Positions 12,201 to 28,530 of a DNA stretch of 64,000 nucleotides are shown here, piece by piece. Within the stretch, counting starts at the first letter, position 1. The number at the start of each line of letters is the position of its first letter. The notes beneath the pieces are model-generated. The model was not told where the DNA came from. It did not search any database and worked only from the letters and a program-made list of their open reading frames with translations. Location: positions 41,217,795 to 41,281,794 of the forward strand of contig NC_092670.1 of the NCBI RefSeq assembly GCF_964355755.1. The letters run 5' to 3'. The translations under genes were made by a program, and so were the position numbers. The DNA comes from Antedon mediterranea (Eukaryota; Echinodermata; Crinoidea; Comatulida; Antedonidae).

Positions 12201-15200
12201 CGCAAGGTAAAAGGCTATTGCATTTTTTAAAAAAGTTTTTAATGAAATTTAACATATCCAATCCAATCTAATTTGTCTGCGATCATTTACAGTTTGTTAA
12301 ATTATTTTAAATTGTGAAATATGTCTACCTGTTTTCTAGAGTATCCCAGAAATAATGGAAGGCAAAGATGTGGTTGCCATGGCAAGAACAGGTAGTGGAA
12401 AGACTGCTGCGTTTCTTATTCCAATGTTGGAGAAGCTGCAACAAAGGTCAGGGCAATCTGGTGCAAGAACCTTAATTCTGTCACCTACAAGAGAACTGGC
12501 TCTACAGACACTTAAGTTTGCCAAAGAGGTAAGTAGAATGAGTAGAACCTTAATTCTGTCACCTACAAGAGAACTGGCTCTACAGACACTTAAGTTTGCC
12601 AAAGAGGTAAGTAGAATGAGTAGAACCTTAATTCTGTCACCTACAAGAGAACTGGCTCTACAGACACTTAAGTTTGCCAAAGAGGTAAGTAGAATGAGTA
12701 GAACCTTAATTCTGTCACCTACAAGAGAACTGGCTCTACAGACACTTAAGTTTGCCAAAGAGGTAAGTAGAATGAGTAGAACCTTAATTCTGTCACCTAC
12801 AAGAGAACTGGCTCTACAGACACTTAAGTTTGCCAAAGAGGTAAGTAGAATGAGTTAAGAACAAAATCTTTATAAATAAAAACTTACAGATATACTGAAG
12901 TAAAAATATAATAGTGATAATCTAATAGCTTTTTCTGTAACTTTATATTATCAAGAGTTCAAACAATAAATAAAAGTATTACTCTAATTGTTCCATTTTT
13001 TTTTTATTAACATTTTATATTTGTTGTATTTTCAGTTAGGTCGTTTCACAGATCTGCGTGCAGAGGTAATTCTAGGGGGCGACAGCATGGAAGAACAATT
13101 TGCTGCCTTACATGAGAATCCTGATATAATTATTGCAACACCTGGTCGTTTATTACATATCATTATGGAGATGGATCTAAAATTGAAAGCAGTTCAGTAT
13201 GTTGTCTTCGATGAGGCTGACAGGTGAATATTTAGATTTTATTGTAGTTCAGTGTGTTGTCTTTGATTAGGCTGACAGGTGAATATTTAGATTTTATTGT
13301 AGTTCAGTATGTTGTCTTTGATGAGGCTGACAGGTGAATATTTAGATTTTATTGTAGTTTAGTATGTTGTCTTTGATTAGGCTGACAGGTGAATATTTAG
13401 ATTTTATTGTAGTTCAGTATGTTGTCTTTGATGAGGCTGACAGGTGAATATTTAGATTTTATTGTAGTTCAGTATGTTGTCTTTGATTAGGCTGACAGGT
13501 GAATATTTAGATTTTATTGTAGTTCAGTATGTTGTCTTCGATGAGGCTGACAGGTGAATATTTAGATTTTATTGTAGTTCAGTATGTTGTCTTTGATGAG
13601 GCTGACAGGTGAATATTTAGATTTTATTGTAGTTCAGTATGTTGTCTTAGATGAGGCTGACAGGTGAATATTTAGATTTTATTGTAGTTCAGTATGTTGT
13701 CTTTGATTAGGCTGACAGGTGAATATTTAGGTTTTATTGTAGTTCAGTATGTTGTCTTTGATGAGGCTGACATGTGAATATTTAGATTTTATTGTAGTTC
13801 AGTATGTTGTCTTAGATGAGGCTGACAGGTGAATATTTAGATTTTATTGTAGTTCAGTATGTTGTCTTTGATGAGGCTGAAAGGTGAATATTTAGATTTT
13901 ATTGTAGTTCAGTATGTTGTCTTTGATGAGGCTGACAGGTGAATATTTAGATTTTATTGTAGTTCCGTATGTTGTCTTTGATTAGGCTGACAGGTGAATA
14001 TTTAGATTTTATTGTAGTTCAGTATGTTGTCTTCGATGAGGCTGACAGGTGAATATTTAGATTTTATTGTAGTTCAGTATGTTGTCTTAGATGAGGCTGA
14101 CAGGTGAATATTTAGATTTTATTGTAGTTCAGTATGTTGTCTTTGATTAGGCTGACAGGTGAATATTTAGATTTTATTGTAGTTCAGTATGTTGTCTTTG
14201 ATGAGGCTGACAGGTGAATATTTAGATTTTATTGTAGTTCAGTATGTTGTCTTTGATGAGGCTGACAGGTGAATATTTAGATTTTATTGTAGTTCAGTAT
14301 GTTGTCTTTGATTAGGCTGACAGGTGAATATTTAGATTTTATTGTAGTTCAGTATGTTGTCTTTGATTAGGCTGACAGGTGAATATTTAGATTTTATTGT
14401 AGTTCAGTATTTGATTTGATTTATTTTGATACCATACAAAGTTAACAAATACAGATATACAGGTAAATATTCATGATTGTATTCAGTACATTGTCTTTGG
14501 TGAGAAAAATATTCATTTTGCTGTTGAATTATTGTAGTGTGTACCGTGTTGTGGAGAAGCATTTCCTAGGGAACTCAATTGACAACATACAAGTCCATGC
14601 GCTGTCTTTTTGAAGTTCTGGTTTGTTAAAGCATAAAGAAATGGGTTTATTGCTGCATTGGTCCAAACCAAAACATTAGCACTTCTTATAAAAACCATTG
14701 ATGTTTGGTTGTCCTTATTTGTAAAAACAGCAATACCGTAAGGAATCCAGCAGAAACATGTAATGCTAACAATAGCAATAACAGCTTTCATGACTCTAAA
14801 TTCTGGATTGCGTGGCGCTTGTGATATGGTTCTAGGTAATGTTCTACCATTCCGCATTGTTAGTGAATGTGTATGTACACGTCGTCTGCTCTCATGATAA
14901 GCTTTATATATCAAGTAATTTGTAATAGTAACAAGACAAAGTGAATAACCCATTGCATATCCTATTATGATTGCTTCAAACGTCCATGATTCCAAATCTC
15001 CATAAACTATTGCGCAATGTCGTAATGCAACGTTAAATCCCACCTCACCAAAACCACACATTGGCGCTAACACCGGCCCAAGAGTCAACAGAAAGTTTAT
15101 ACAAATCGTAAACACAATATATTTGTATTGTGTAAAGCGGATGTAAAATCTATGAGATTTAGTTATCAGTATATAACGATTAATACTAATAGTTGTCAGG

Positions 15201-18200
15201 GTAGTTAAAGACATGCCTAGAGTCCAAAGTGTAACATATCCCAGAAACTTACACAAATTACAATCAAGGTTCCAACTGTTGTTGTACACACTATAAATAA
15301 AGAATGGCATAAGAAAGCCTGTAGTGATCAGATCAAAGACTGCTAGATTGGCAACCCAAAAGTAAGTTACAGTCCGTAATGCTGGCGTGAATATAATGGC
15401 TGATATCACAAATATGTTACCCACACTTCCTACAATACATAAAGTAATGAGGTAGATAACTTCAATGACTGTTCCAAAAGGCCCGCTGGATTCTGTCAGA
15501 ATGTCTGTCACATTCACTATTATGGGATAGCAGTAATTTGCCATGATTTGGAAATATTCAATTCAATCTTTTGATTTTTACTAAACAATCCACTGAGACC
15601 TAAACAGAGATTAAAACAAAAAAAGTAGTGATAATAATAAAGAAATTTAGGAATTCTATGACTATAGAACATGTCAATTACTTGATAAATGAAATGAGAA
15701 TGTAGCTATTAGTATTATGGATCATGAAATGAGAATGTAGCTATTAGTATTATGGATCATGAAATGAGAATGTAGCTATTAGTATTATGGATCATAAAAT
15801 GAGAATGTAGCTATTATGGATCATGAAATGAGAATGTAGCTATTATGGATCATGAAATGAGAATGTAGCTATTAGTATTATGGATCATGAAATGAGAATG
15901 TAGCTATTAGTATTATGGATCATGAAATGAGAATGTAGCTATTAGTATTATGGATCATGAAATGAGAATGTAGCTATTAGTATTATGGATCATGAAATGA
16001 GAATGTAGCTATTAGTATTATGGATCATGAAATGAGAATGTAGCTATTAGTATTATGGATCATGAAATGAGAATGTAGCTATTAGTATTATGGATCATGA
16101 AAATGTTTGGATAACAACAGAAAATGAATGAAAACAGTGGTATATTCATCATGATGCCAACATCTGGTGAGCTATCGATATAGAGTGAATATAAATATTG
16201 AGCTATGCTTCCTGGTCCCCATGGTATACCTTAAATTAATTAAATAAAACATTTACACAAATAAAATCATACTTACCGCCGACATCATACTTACCGCCGA
16301 CACTGGGAGTTGGGAACAACTAACAAGACCATTTCAACTTGACCAGATTCAGATTTCTAATAAGATTTTTAATTCTTGCTTGGAGTATGAAATTTAATTC
16401 TTTTAAGGCTCTGTTTACCTTAATCTTGAGTTGTATGACGAAACATGTTTGATTAAATGCCATATCATAGATATAATTATCAAAGTAGATTGCACTAATA
16501 ACTTATATCAAGTTGAAACACTTAATTATATCATGGAGGGATGATTATATTGTGAAGCTAATGGGCTTGTTTACCGTAACTGTCCATTAGTCTTGTGTAA
16601 AGTAAAGTGAATATTAATGTGTTTACCCTTAATATATTTACACCAGTATCTGCATATAGATAGACGAGGTATCAAATACCATACACAAGATCATATCACA
16701 TTTAGAATATTCCATTGGCATCTGTACGATATTATTCTGTTTTTATCTGATTTGGCAGTTAATACTTAGTTATACACTGTTTACCTCAGTATCAAATAAA
16801 AAATTTGTTTTTTTTTGTGTTTTGTGTGCATGCTACGTGTGTTGCTTTAACAACATTTTAAAGTTAAGTCGTGATGTAGTCATTGTAGGGCCATTCAAAA
16901 TGACTTGTTGACTTTTAGACCCTTGGTACCTCCCTGCTTGATGTTTAATCAAAATATTAATAAATGAATTTGTCTACTTTGACAGATTGTAAATTACGGT
17001 CGCTCATTTCTCATTTGTTTATATTAGGTTATTTGAGCTTGGATTTGCTGAGCAATTAAGAGAGATAATTCAGAGATTACCTGACAACAGACAAACAGTC
17101 TTATTTTCTGCAACACTTCCAAAGTCATTGGTAGAATTTGCTCAGGCAGGTCTTAATGATCCTCTACTTATACGTCTTGATGTCGAAACTAAAATCAGTG
17201 AAAATCTCAAGGTATATCAGATTTGATTTTTTTAATTATGGCGAAACAAATAAAATGTTGATAAACAAGCTGTTCAACAGAGTTAGATGTTTGGCAGAAT
17301 ATCGGTAAAATTCAAAATGCATACAACATAAATACCATAAATATTTGTATAATAATTGCTGATATAATAATTAGACATCAATTTGAGTCAAAACCATTTA
17401 ACGTTATTTCACCCATTGATTTTATAGACATCATTTCTTTGTATGAGGGCAGCAGATAAATTACCAGTGTTGATGTACCTGTTGAGAGAAGTTGTGAAAG
17501 CCAATGAACTTGCTGTTGTTTTTATGGCAACTAAACATCATGTAGAATTTGTTAAAGAGGTGAGATTGATGTTTGCATTCATTTCAAATTTGTAGTGTTT
17601 TACATTCACATGTTTGTGTACATGTAGATGATATCAAATTGAACATTTTTAGCAGTCTTTATTTGGCCAAGTCCAGTAATAAAAAAGGAACTGTTTTCCA
17701 CAAACAGTATTTTAAAGAAATTGAGTCTTGAAATACAAAATAAAAAATGCTCTTCCAATTCTACAGTAATTAAAAACTAAACCTAAAATATATTTTCTAT
17801 CAAGATTCTAACGCAAGCTGGTGTAAGCTGTACTTACATCTTCAGCTCTCTTGACCAGACTGCACGTAAAATTAACGTGGCAAAATTTACAAATAGAAAA
17901 ACAAATGTGATGTTAGTGACAGATGTAGCTGCTCGTGGTATTGACATCCCAATGTTGGATTATGTCATAAATTTTAACTTCCCAGCAAAACCAAAGTTAT
18001 TCATACACAGAGTTGGTAAGTTGTAACTTCTTCATTTGTATTGTAGTAGTGTGGCAAAAGCAGCTTGTAGTTTCTCATAAAGTTTTTTTAAAATTGAGCT
18101 TTTTTAATTGTTTTTCAGGTCGTGTAGTTTTAAAAATTGAGTTAATTTGTTTTTCAGGTCGTGTAGTTTTAAAAATTGAGTTAATTTGTTTTTCAGGTCG

Positions 18201-21200
18201 TGTAGCAAGAGCTGGTCGTAGTGGTACAGCTTTCTCAATGGTAGCACCTGATGAATTGGCACATTTAGCTGACCTTCATCTGTTCCTTGGCCGACCTTTG
18301 ACATTCTGCCAAAGTTTACACACTAAAGGTGATGATCATATTAGTATCCACTGAATTCAATTTTAATGATTAAATTGAGTATGTAATGTCATAATGTAAA
18401 TATTATCAAGTAAATTTTGGTTTAAAATGATAACAAAATCACAAAAATAGGAGAACCCATTTGAAATAATATTTTGCAAAAGAATTAACACAAGTTCAAA
18501 TTTACTACTAAGATGATGATGGCTTGTTTGGACGTGTGCCTCAAAGTATAGTGGAGGATGAAGCAGATCACATACAGCAGTTAGAAAACAGATCAATGGA
18601 GATTGAAGGATTGAAAAAAGTTTGTCGCAATGCTTACTCACAATATCTTAAATCACGACCGGCGCCCTCTACGGCTAGTATTAAACGTATGAAAGAGTTT
18701 GATGGCGTTAATGTCATGTTGCATCCAATGTTTGGTAAGTTAATAATTTATAGAAGAATAATAACTATTAGATCAAAGTGAAACATAAAAACAAAATGTA
18801 AGTAATCTTAATATCCACAGAAAAGCATTTTTGAATTCATTATAATGAAATTTATTTTTAAATAGATGTAAATGATAAAGATGAAACTACAAGATACCAA
18901 CTTGTGGATGGAATCAAGAATTATAAAGCAAAAACGGTAAAATAAATAACTTGTTACACCCTTTCTCCACCAACTATATAATAAACTGTATACAAAGTAA
19001 GGGTTAATTGTCAATACTTCACAGACAATATTTGAAACCAACACTACAGCAAAGAGTTCAGCATTTGATGTTATGAAAACAAAGAGAAGAATTCATCAAA
19101 ACGCAGTTAGTAAAAGAAGGAATAGATTGGAAGAAAAGGAATCAATAGAAAGTGGAAAAAGTAGAAAAAGAAAAGCAAATGATGATGATGGTGTAAAAAT
19201 GGCAATGGTAATTTTATTGATGTATTACTTATTGATTATAGAATGTTTTAATATGTGTATGTTTATATATGTTTATTGATCTATTACTTATTGATTATAG
19301 AATGTTTTAATATGTGTATGTTTATATATGTTTATTGATCTATTACTTATTGATTATAGAATGTTTTAATATGTGTATGTTTATATATGTTTATTGATCT
19401 ATTACTTATTGATTATAGAATGTTTTAATATGTGTATGTTTATATATGTTTATTGATCTATTACTTATTGATTATAGAATGTTTTAATATGTGTATGTTT
19501 ATATATGTTTCATATATGTATGCTTTAATGCTTCTTATAATCATATAAACCTAATAAGGAGTTGTTCTTATTTTTAAGGATACATTCTCAGTAGTAATAG
19601 ACGGCAAAAGAGGACGTAAATCAGCCAAATTTGATGAGGGTAGTGATTACTATATTTCCTATACACCATCAGACAAACAAACAGAGCAAGGGTACATATG
19701 CTTCTATTTTATCAAAGGGTATATTTATCATATTCATGTTACTTTTATCTGCATGTTATTTTTGTGTGTGTGTTTTATTTGACAGGCTAAGTGTTGGTTC
19801 ATCGTTTAGTCATCAAGCTAAGTCTGCTGTACTTGACTTAACTCAGGATGACAGTCGGATAATGAATAAAAATCAGAAGCTTATTCGCTGGTAAGACAAT
19901 TAATCTGTTATGTAGTGATATGCCCAAATATGGTAGTGATATGACATCATCATGTCCATATATGGGCACATCACATTTTTATACAGTTTCTTCAGTAATC
20001 AATTAACGTTTAAAATATAATAAACATTTGTTTAAATATTTCACTTTCTTTTTTTAGGGACAGAAAAAAGAAGAAATACATAAACGAAGCTGGAAAAGAT
20101 ACACTAAAGAAAATAAAAACAGAAAGTGGGATGTACATCTCGGCATCTTACAAAACAAACAGGTATATTCAACCAATGTTTATCAAATCAAGATCACTAA
20201 TTAAAAGCAGGTTGTTAATTAAATAATATATTTTAACTTTATTTGTTGTTTAGGTACAAAGATTGGCAAGAAAAGAGCAAGGTTGGTATGAGGGCAGCAG
20301 ATGAAAGTGATGATGAAGATACAGCAAAAAGAAATGGTAAAGCCCTGCTTCTATATTGATTGCACACTGATTACTGTAGTACCTATTATGTAGAGCATTT
20401 AAAGAAATACTGTGTTTATATTGATTGCACACTGATTACTGTAGTACCTATTATGTAGAGCATTTAAAGAAATACTGTGTTTATATTGATTGCACACTGA
20501 TTACTGTAGTACCTATTATGTAGAGCATTTAAAGAAATACTGTGTTTATATTGATTGCACACTGATTACTGTAGTACCTATTATGTAGAGCATTTAAAGA
20601 AATACTGTGTTTATATTGATTGCACACTGATTACTGTAGTACCTATTATGTAGAGCATTTAAAGAAATACTGTGTTTATATTTATTGCACACTGATTACT
20701 GTAGTACCTATTATGTAGAGCATTTAAAGAAATACTGTGTTTATATTGATTGCACACTGATTACTGTAGTACCTAGTATGTAGAGCATTTAAAGAAATAC
20801 TGTGTTTATATTTATTGCACACTGATTACTGTAGTACCTATTATGTAGAGCATTTAAAGAAATACTGTGTTTTTTTAAAGGCAAACTTGGATTAAAATCA
20901 ACGTTAGGAAATCGTTACCGTGGTCATCATAAACAACAAAAAGGAAAAGCACGAAATGAATTAATACCAAATGAGAAAATCTTAAAGACACGTAAGAAAA
21001 AAGAAAAGAATCAAGAAAGAAGTAAACCTAGGAAAGACCGGGGAAGAGATGGCAGGGGTGGAAGAGATGGCAGGGGTGGAAGAGATGGCAGGGGTGGAAG
21101 TGCTGGTAAAGGAGGCAATGTCTTTGGCAGAAAGGGAGTCAGCAATTTTGGTGGAGGCCGAGGAGGTGGAAGAGGCGGCCGAGTTGGTGGTGGAAGAGGT

Positions 21201-21302
21201 CGAGGTGGTGGAGGTCGAGGTGGTGGAGGCCGAGGTGGTGGAGGCCGAGGTGGTGGAAGCCGAGGTGGTGGAAGAGGTCGAGGTGGTAAATCCAAAAGAT
21301 GA
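9255..21302 (+). CDS. DDX54: ATP-dependent RNA helicase DDX54 (Dbp10 family)
   Basis: Seventeen exons join in phase to 850 aa (human 881): 9255-9284, 11930-12041, 12136-12206, 12340-12528, 13036-13223, 17028-17211, 17428-17559, 17805-18015, 18197-18328, 18513-18734, 18866-18936, 19025-19207, 19579-19691, 19786-19890, 20058-20162, 20254-20336, 20881-21302. This nucleolar DEAD-box helicase acts in 60S ribosome assembly. Motifs: [13 protein letters not shown] lead-in, PTPIQRK (Q motif), ARTGSGKT (86-93), PTRELA (120-125), TPGR, DEAD (193-196), SAT (224-226), ARGID and [11 protein letters not shown]. The Dbp10-type C domain follows (GRVPQS, RPAPST, WDRKKKKY), then an RGG-rich tail of about 90 residues. 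The N-terminus is shorter and less acidic than in human. Exons 4, 5 and 9 carry tandem copies of their own splice junctions. Intron 1 holds a transposon and intron 5 a nested GPCR gene. Confidence 0.96.
9427..10663. mobile_element. Non-autonomous DNA transposon with expanded CGGCCG inverted repeats
   Basis: The left end atcactccggccgcgcttca and right end tgaagcgcggccggagtgat are perfect inverted repeats. CAG stands outside each end (9424-9426 and 10664-10666), a possible 3-bp target-site duplication. Inside, a second inverted pair, tatggagcgccca (about 9731) and tgggcgctccata (about 10548), supports a single element of 1,237 bp. The centre is AT-rich without a transposase. At the left end the terminal repeat has grown into a 16-bp array (9429-9725). 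It lies in DDX54 intron 1. Confidence 0.75.
9429..9725 (+). repeat. 16-bp x ~18 GC-rich minisatellite (cactccggccgcgctt)
   Basis: About 18 copies with only a t-to-a change in the last two units. The unit is the terminal inverted repeat of the surrounding element; at the right end it occurs only about twice, in reverse orientation. Each unit contains CGGCCG and two CpG, a sharp CpG island in AT-rich surroundings. Confidence 0.95.
10664..11929. other. Rest of DDX54 intron 1, with dispersed inverted motifs
   Basis: No coding sequence was seen. The stretch contains facing copies of a gattcggcccc motif (10717 and about 10830), a pair ccagacggag / ctccgtctgg about 90 bp apart (10853-10950), and further gaatcgtccc / gattcggccc motifs near 11775-11870. 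Related motifs recur at 57240-57350, so this is probably a dispersed repeat family. Confidence 0.5.
12466..12855 (+). repeat. 78-bp x 5 array spanning the DDX54 exon 4 donor, open in frame
   Basis: Each unit is 63 nt of coding sequence ([21 protein letters not shown], helicase motif Ia) plus 15 nt that begin gtaagtagaatg. Identical donors lie at 12528, 12606, 12684, 12762 and 12840. The unit is a multiple of three and the intronic 15 nt read VSRMS without a stop. Splicing from any of the five donors to the acceptor at 13036 would therefore keep the frame and insert 0 to 4 extra 26-residue blocks. Confidence 0.97.
13191..14408 (+). repeat. 55-bp x ~22 array made of the DDX54 DEAD-motif exon end plus donor
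   Basis: The unit joins about 32 nt of exon 5 (gttcagtatgttgtctttga through gaggctgacag, encoding [11 protein letters not shown]) to 23 nt of intron (gtgaatatttagattttatt). About 22 copies follow the true donor at 13223. Variants include gattag for gatgag and ttag for ttcg or tttg. A TGA stands in frame directly after the first donor (AGG TGA), so later donors cannot be used without truncation. Confidence 0.95.
14513..15544 (-). CDS. Rhodopsin-class G protein-coupled receptor, single exon, nested in DDX54 intron 5
   Basis: A 343-aa uninterrupted frame with seven hydrophobic segments. Class A marks: GN in TM1 ([11 protein letters not shown]), LAVFDL in TM2, a Cys before TM3 (CKFLGYV) and one in loop 2 (LRHCAIV) for the usual disulfide, NRY in place of DRY at the end of TM3 ([10 protein letters not shown]), FCWIPYG in TM6 and NPFLYA in TM7. 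The short N-terminus has an N-glycosylation site (NVT), and the tail has paired Cys (VCCQ) that could be palmitoylated. NRY and the [13 protein letters not shown] stretch recall melatonin-receptor-like and Moody-like receptors. The ligand is unknown. It is encoded opposite to its host gene. The start at 15544 is the first Met and gives a complete TM1. Confidence 0.9.
   Translation of the reverse strand: MANYCYPIIVNVTDILTESSGPFGTVIEVIYLITLCIVGSVGNIFVISAIIFTPALRTVTYFWVANLAVFDLITTGFLMPFFIYSVYNNSWNLDCNLCKFLGYVTLWTLGMSLTTLTTISINRYILITKSHRFYIRFTQYKYIVFTICINFLLTLGPVLAPMCGFGEVGFNVALRHCAIVYGDLESWTFEAIIIGYAMGYSLCLVTITNYLIYKAYHESRRRVHTHSLTMRNGRTLPRTISQAPRNPEFRVMKAVIAIVSITCFCWIPYGIAVFTNKDNQTSMVFIRSANVLVWTNAAINPFLYALTNQNFKKTAHGLVCCQLSSLGNASPQHGTHYNNSTAK
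15687..16100. repeat. 35-bp x ~12 minisatellite upstream of the GPCR
   Basis: Units of catgaaatgagaatgtagct plus attagtattatggat; two copies lack the 9-bp attagtatt piece. The array starts about 140 bp upstream of the GPCR ATG, so it could lie in that gene's 5' region. No exon sequence was recognised in the unit. Confidence 0.9.
16101..17027. other. Remainder of DDX54 intron 5
   Basis: Non-coding AT-rich sequence leading to the exon 6 acceptor at 17027. A short duplication, catacttaccgccgaca x2, lies at 16268-16302. Nothing else was seen. Confidence 0.5.
18080..18205 (+). repeat. 39-bp x 2-3 duplication of the DDX54 exon 9 splice acceptor
   Basis: The unit runs from gtcgtgtag through ttaatttgtttttcag. 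Identical acceptors lie before 18119, 18158 and 18197. Only the third is followed by the conserved [10 protein letters not shown]. The 39-bp unit has no stop in the helicase frame, so using an earlier acceptor would insert 13 or 26 residues ([13 protein letters not shown] units) inside helicase motif VI. Confidence 0.95.
19209..19515 (+). repeat. ~58-bp x 5 array in a DDX54 intron, starting at the donor
   Basis: Units contain tattacttattgattatag followed by aatgttttaatatgtgtatg. The array begins a few bases after the donor at 19207. The unit is intronic and carries an acceptor-like attatag. No exon sequence is included. Confidence 0.9.
20342..20872 (+). repeat. 65-bp x 8 array in the last DDX54 intron
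   Basis: Units include gattgcacactgattactgt and agtacctattatgtagagca. The array starts a few bases after the donor at 20336 and ends just before the acceptor at 20880, so it fills almost the whole intron. No exon sequence is included. Confidence 0.92.
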
Positions 21303-21350
21303 TTAAAAAAACAAAAATCAACAATTTGTTCATGGGTATAAAGAGCAATC

Positions 21351-21356
21351 AATAAA
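21351..21356 (+). terminator. Poly(A) signal of DDX54
   Basis: AATAAA lies 48 bp after the DDX54 stop codon, followed by a T-rich stretch. It is the first canonical signal downstream. Confidence 0.7.
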
Positions 21357-21942
21357 GTAAAAAGCTAATATATTTTGCATTTTGTTTTTATTTTACATCA
21401 ATACAACAATACAGATATGATTATCAATAAGGGCAACAAAAGGCAAGCTTCTTTCACAAACTGGAGTAACATCGATAAGGACATTATTACATACACTCTC
21501 AATGTACCAAAGTAACATCTATTATGTACTACATATAAATATATGGCTGATATTATTTATCAATATTTTCAATAGTGCATAGATAATGCTTTTGTGTTTG
21601 CAGGACTGGTGCCTTCTCCCATTGATGGGGTGTGTGTGCTAGTCACAGGGTGACTTTTGGTCTAAATTATAATCCCTGAGGAAATACAACTGGTAACTTT
21701 AAGTACCTAATATTAATTATAAATAAATAACATAGTAAGCAAGCACAATTTTTATCTCTTGAAATTGCACATTTTTCATCATTGTAAGCAGAATAGTATC
21801 AACTTATACATTACGGTGATATCACATAGACGTACAGTGATTTCAGTTCAGTAAATAACAATACTTGGTTCACAGTATTAGCAACATGTAACTGAACACT
21901 GGGTTTTTATCTCTCTTGGTAATCATCAGAAGGAGCTTACTA
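21357..21942. other. Convergent intergenic region between DDX54 and PHTF
   Basis: No gene was seen. It should contain the PHTF 3'UTR, read on the minus strand. Confidence 0.6.
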
Positions 21943-27117
<5,175 letters not shown>

Positions 27118-28140
27118 AGCAACAAATCAAAATGAAACCTATTCTTTTCTTTAAAAAAAAGAATGAAAATATTAATTTACGGCAGATTGATTAGAAATAA
27201 TTGTGTATGTGTGTAATTTATATTTTTTTACATATATTCTACATGATTATATATATGTTAATGTATCAACCGTCCCCATAGTCAATATAGTTTGATACTA
27301 TATTTATTAATACTGTACTAATATAGTAATAGTGTGGTATGTTGTGGTGGCTAAAACTAAACTAGACAAATTGTCAACCGTGCGAAATAGAATAATAAAT
27401 AACACCTATTAATAATTATGTTTCACCGTGCCATGCCGATAGTTACTAATAGAAATACTAGCCTATGTACAACTAGGTTCTTTGGTACAGTATTGTGCAG
27501 TAAGAATATTTATTGGTATTAGCTGTAGCCTATCTATAGTATAGTTTAAACATGGACTATTTTATACCTCCATGGTTTAAACATGGTACTACTACCCTGC
27601 CTACTACTATGAATTTTCTCTACCAAGCAAGACATCATGGATAACAAGCATCGGTAATTATATATCATCCAGTGAATAAAATGGACGATTTGTCAAATAT
27701 TACAACGAATATAAATTATGACTAAGATAAACAAGTTAAGTAATACTTTCAAAAAAAGAATTAGTGTCAAAAATTCACATACAAAACATATCACATCTGT
27801 TCTCTCCTCCTCCCAATTTCCCAATTTTCACAAGTTGTTTGGCTGTTTGTGACCTGTTTTGACATTTTGGGTTATACCATTAACAGGTAAGGGAGAAAAG
27901 CAAACATTTTAGTTTTATTTTATTTTTAATACCCAATAGTTGTAATTGTATGAGGCTAATATATAAATTTAATTATTTATCAATAAATAAAATATTTATT
28001 TTAATTCATATCTGCATTTTTATTTAAACTAAACTTTTAATTCCAGACACTCGCCAGCATGCCGAAGAAGAAACTATTATTAAAGGAGCATGATGGGAAG
28101 ATTCGGGATTCCCACAAAACACAAAATCATCAAAACAAAC
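27118..28140. promoter_or_regulatory. PHTF/TMEM60 head-to-head intergenic region
   Basis: The PHTF start (27117, minus) and TMEM60 start (28141, plus) face away from each other. A donor-like taacag|gtaaggg at about 27887 and an acceptor ttaattccag at about 28046 suggest a non-coding first exon and one intron for TMEM60. The actual promoter space would then be about 27130-27800. No TATA box was recognised. Confidence 0.5.
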
Positions 28141-28530
28141 ATGGCGCTGTTACACAAAGTAATGATCACTTCTGTTTTTACCTCAATATTCTTGATTTTA
28201 GTCGCCTTGCGCTTAGATGAAGAAACGGCATGGAACTGGTTTATAATATTTATTCCTGTTTGGTTTTTTGACGCAATATTGGTTACTTACGTGACCCTTC
28301 GTTTGATGAGACATTGTAGAAATGGATATGATCAGGCAGACACTTTGAAAAGTTTGACCTTAAAAGTTCAAATGCTTGTTGTTTTATTACTAAAGATTGT
28401 ATTCCAGGTTCTGTTGTGTTTGAGACTGCAAGAAATCGGTGACCTGCGCTACTACTACGTGTTTATACCACTCTGGATGATATTCTCGCTTGGTGTTTAC
28501 AAATTATGTCCAAGAATTAATGTCTCGTAA
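28141..28530 (+). CDS. TMEM60: Transmembrane protein 60
   Basis: A 129-aa frame in a single coding exon (human TMEM60 133 aa). Four hydrophobic segments can be seen. The most conserved part is LDEETAWNWFIIFIPVWFFD, matching LDEKAPWNWFLIFIPVWIFD of vertebrates, and YVFIPLWMI occurs near the C-terminus. The start ATGGCGCTG at 28141 gives a family-like N-terminus (MALLHKVMITSVFTS). An in-frame ATG at 28090 would add 17 residues without resemblance, and an overlapping out-of-frame ATG lies near 28060. Molecular function is unknown. The gene sits head-to-head with PHTF, as in vertebrates. Confidence 0.93.
   Translation: MALLHKVMITSVFTSIFLILVALRLDEETAWNWFIIFIPVWFFDAILVTYVTLRLMRHCRNGYDQADTLKSLTLKVQMLVVLLLKIVFQVLLCLRLQEIGDLRYYYVFIPLWMIFSLGVYKLCPRINVS

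Noticed and set aside
12336-12836. 166-codon minus-strand frame in the DDX54 exon 4 array
   Set aside because: Antisense shadow of the motif Ia repeat, which is conserved helicase sequence on the plus strand.
21011-21352. Proline-rich minus-strand frame (113 codons)
   Set aside because: Shadow of the RGG-rich C-terminal tail of DDX54, whose frame is fixed by 16 upstream exons.
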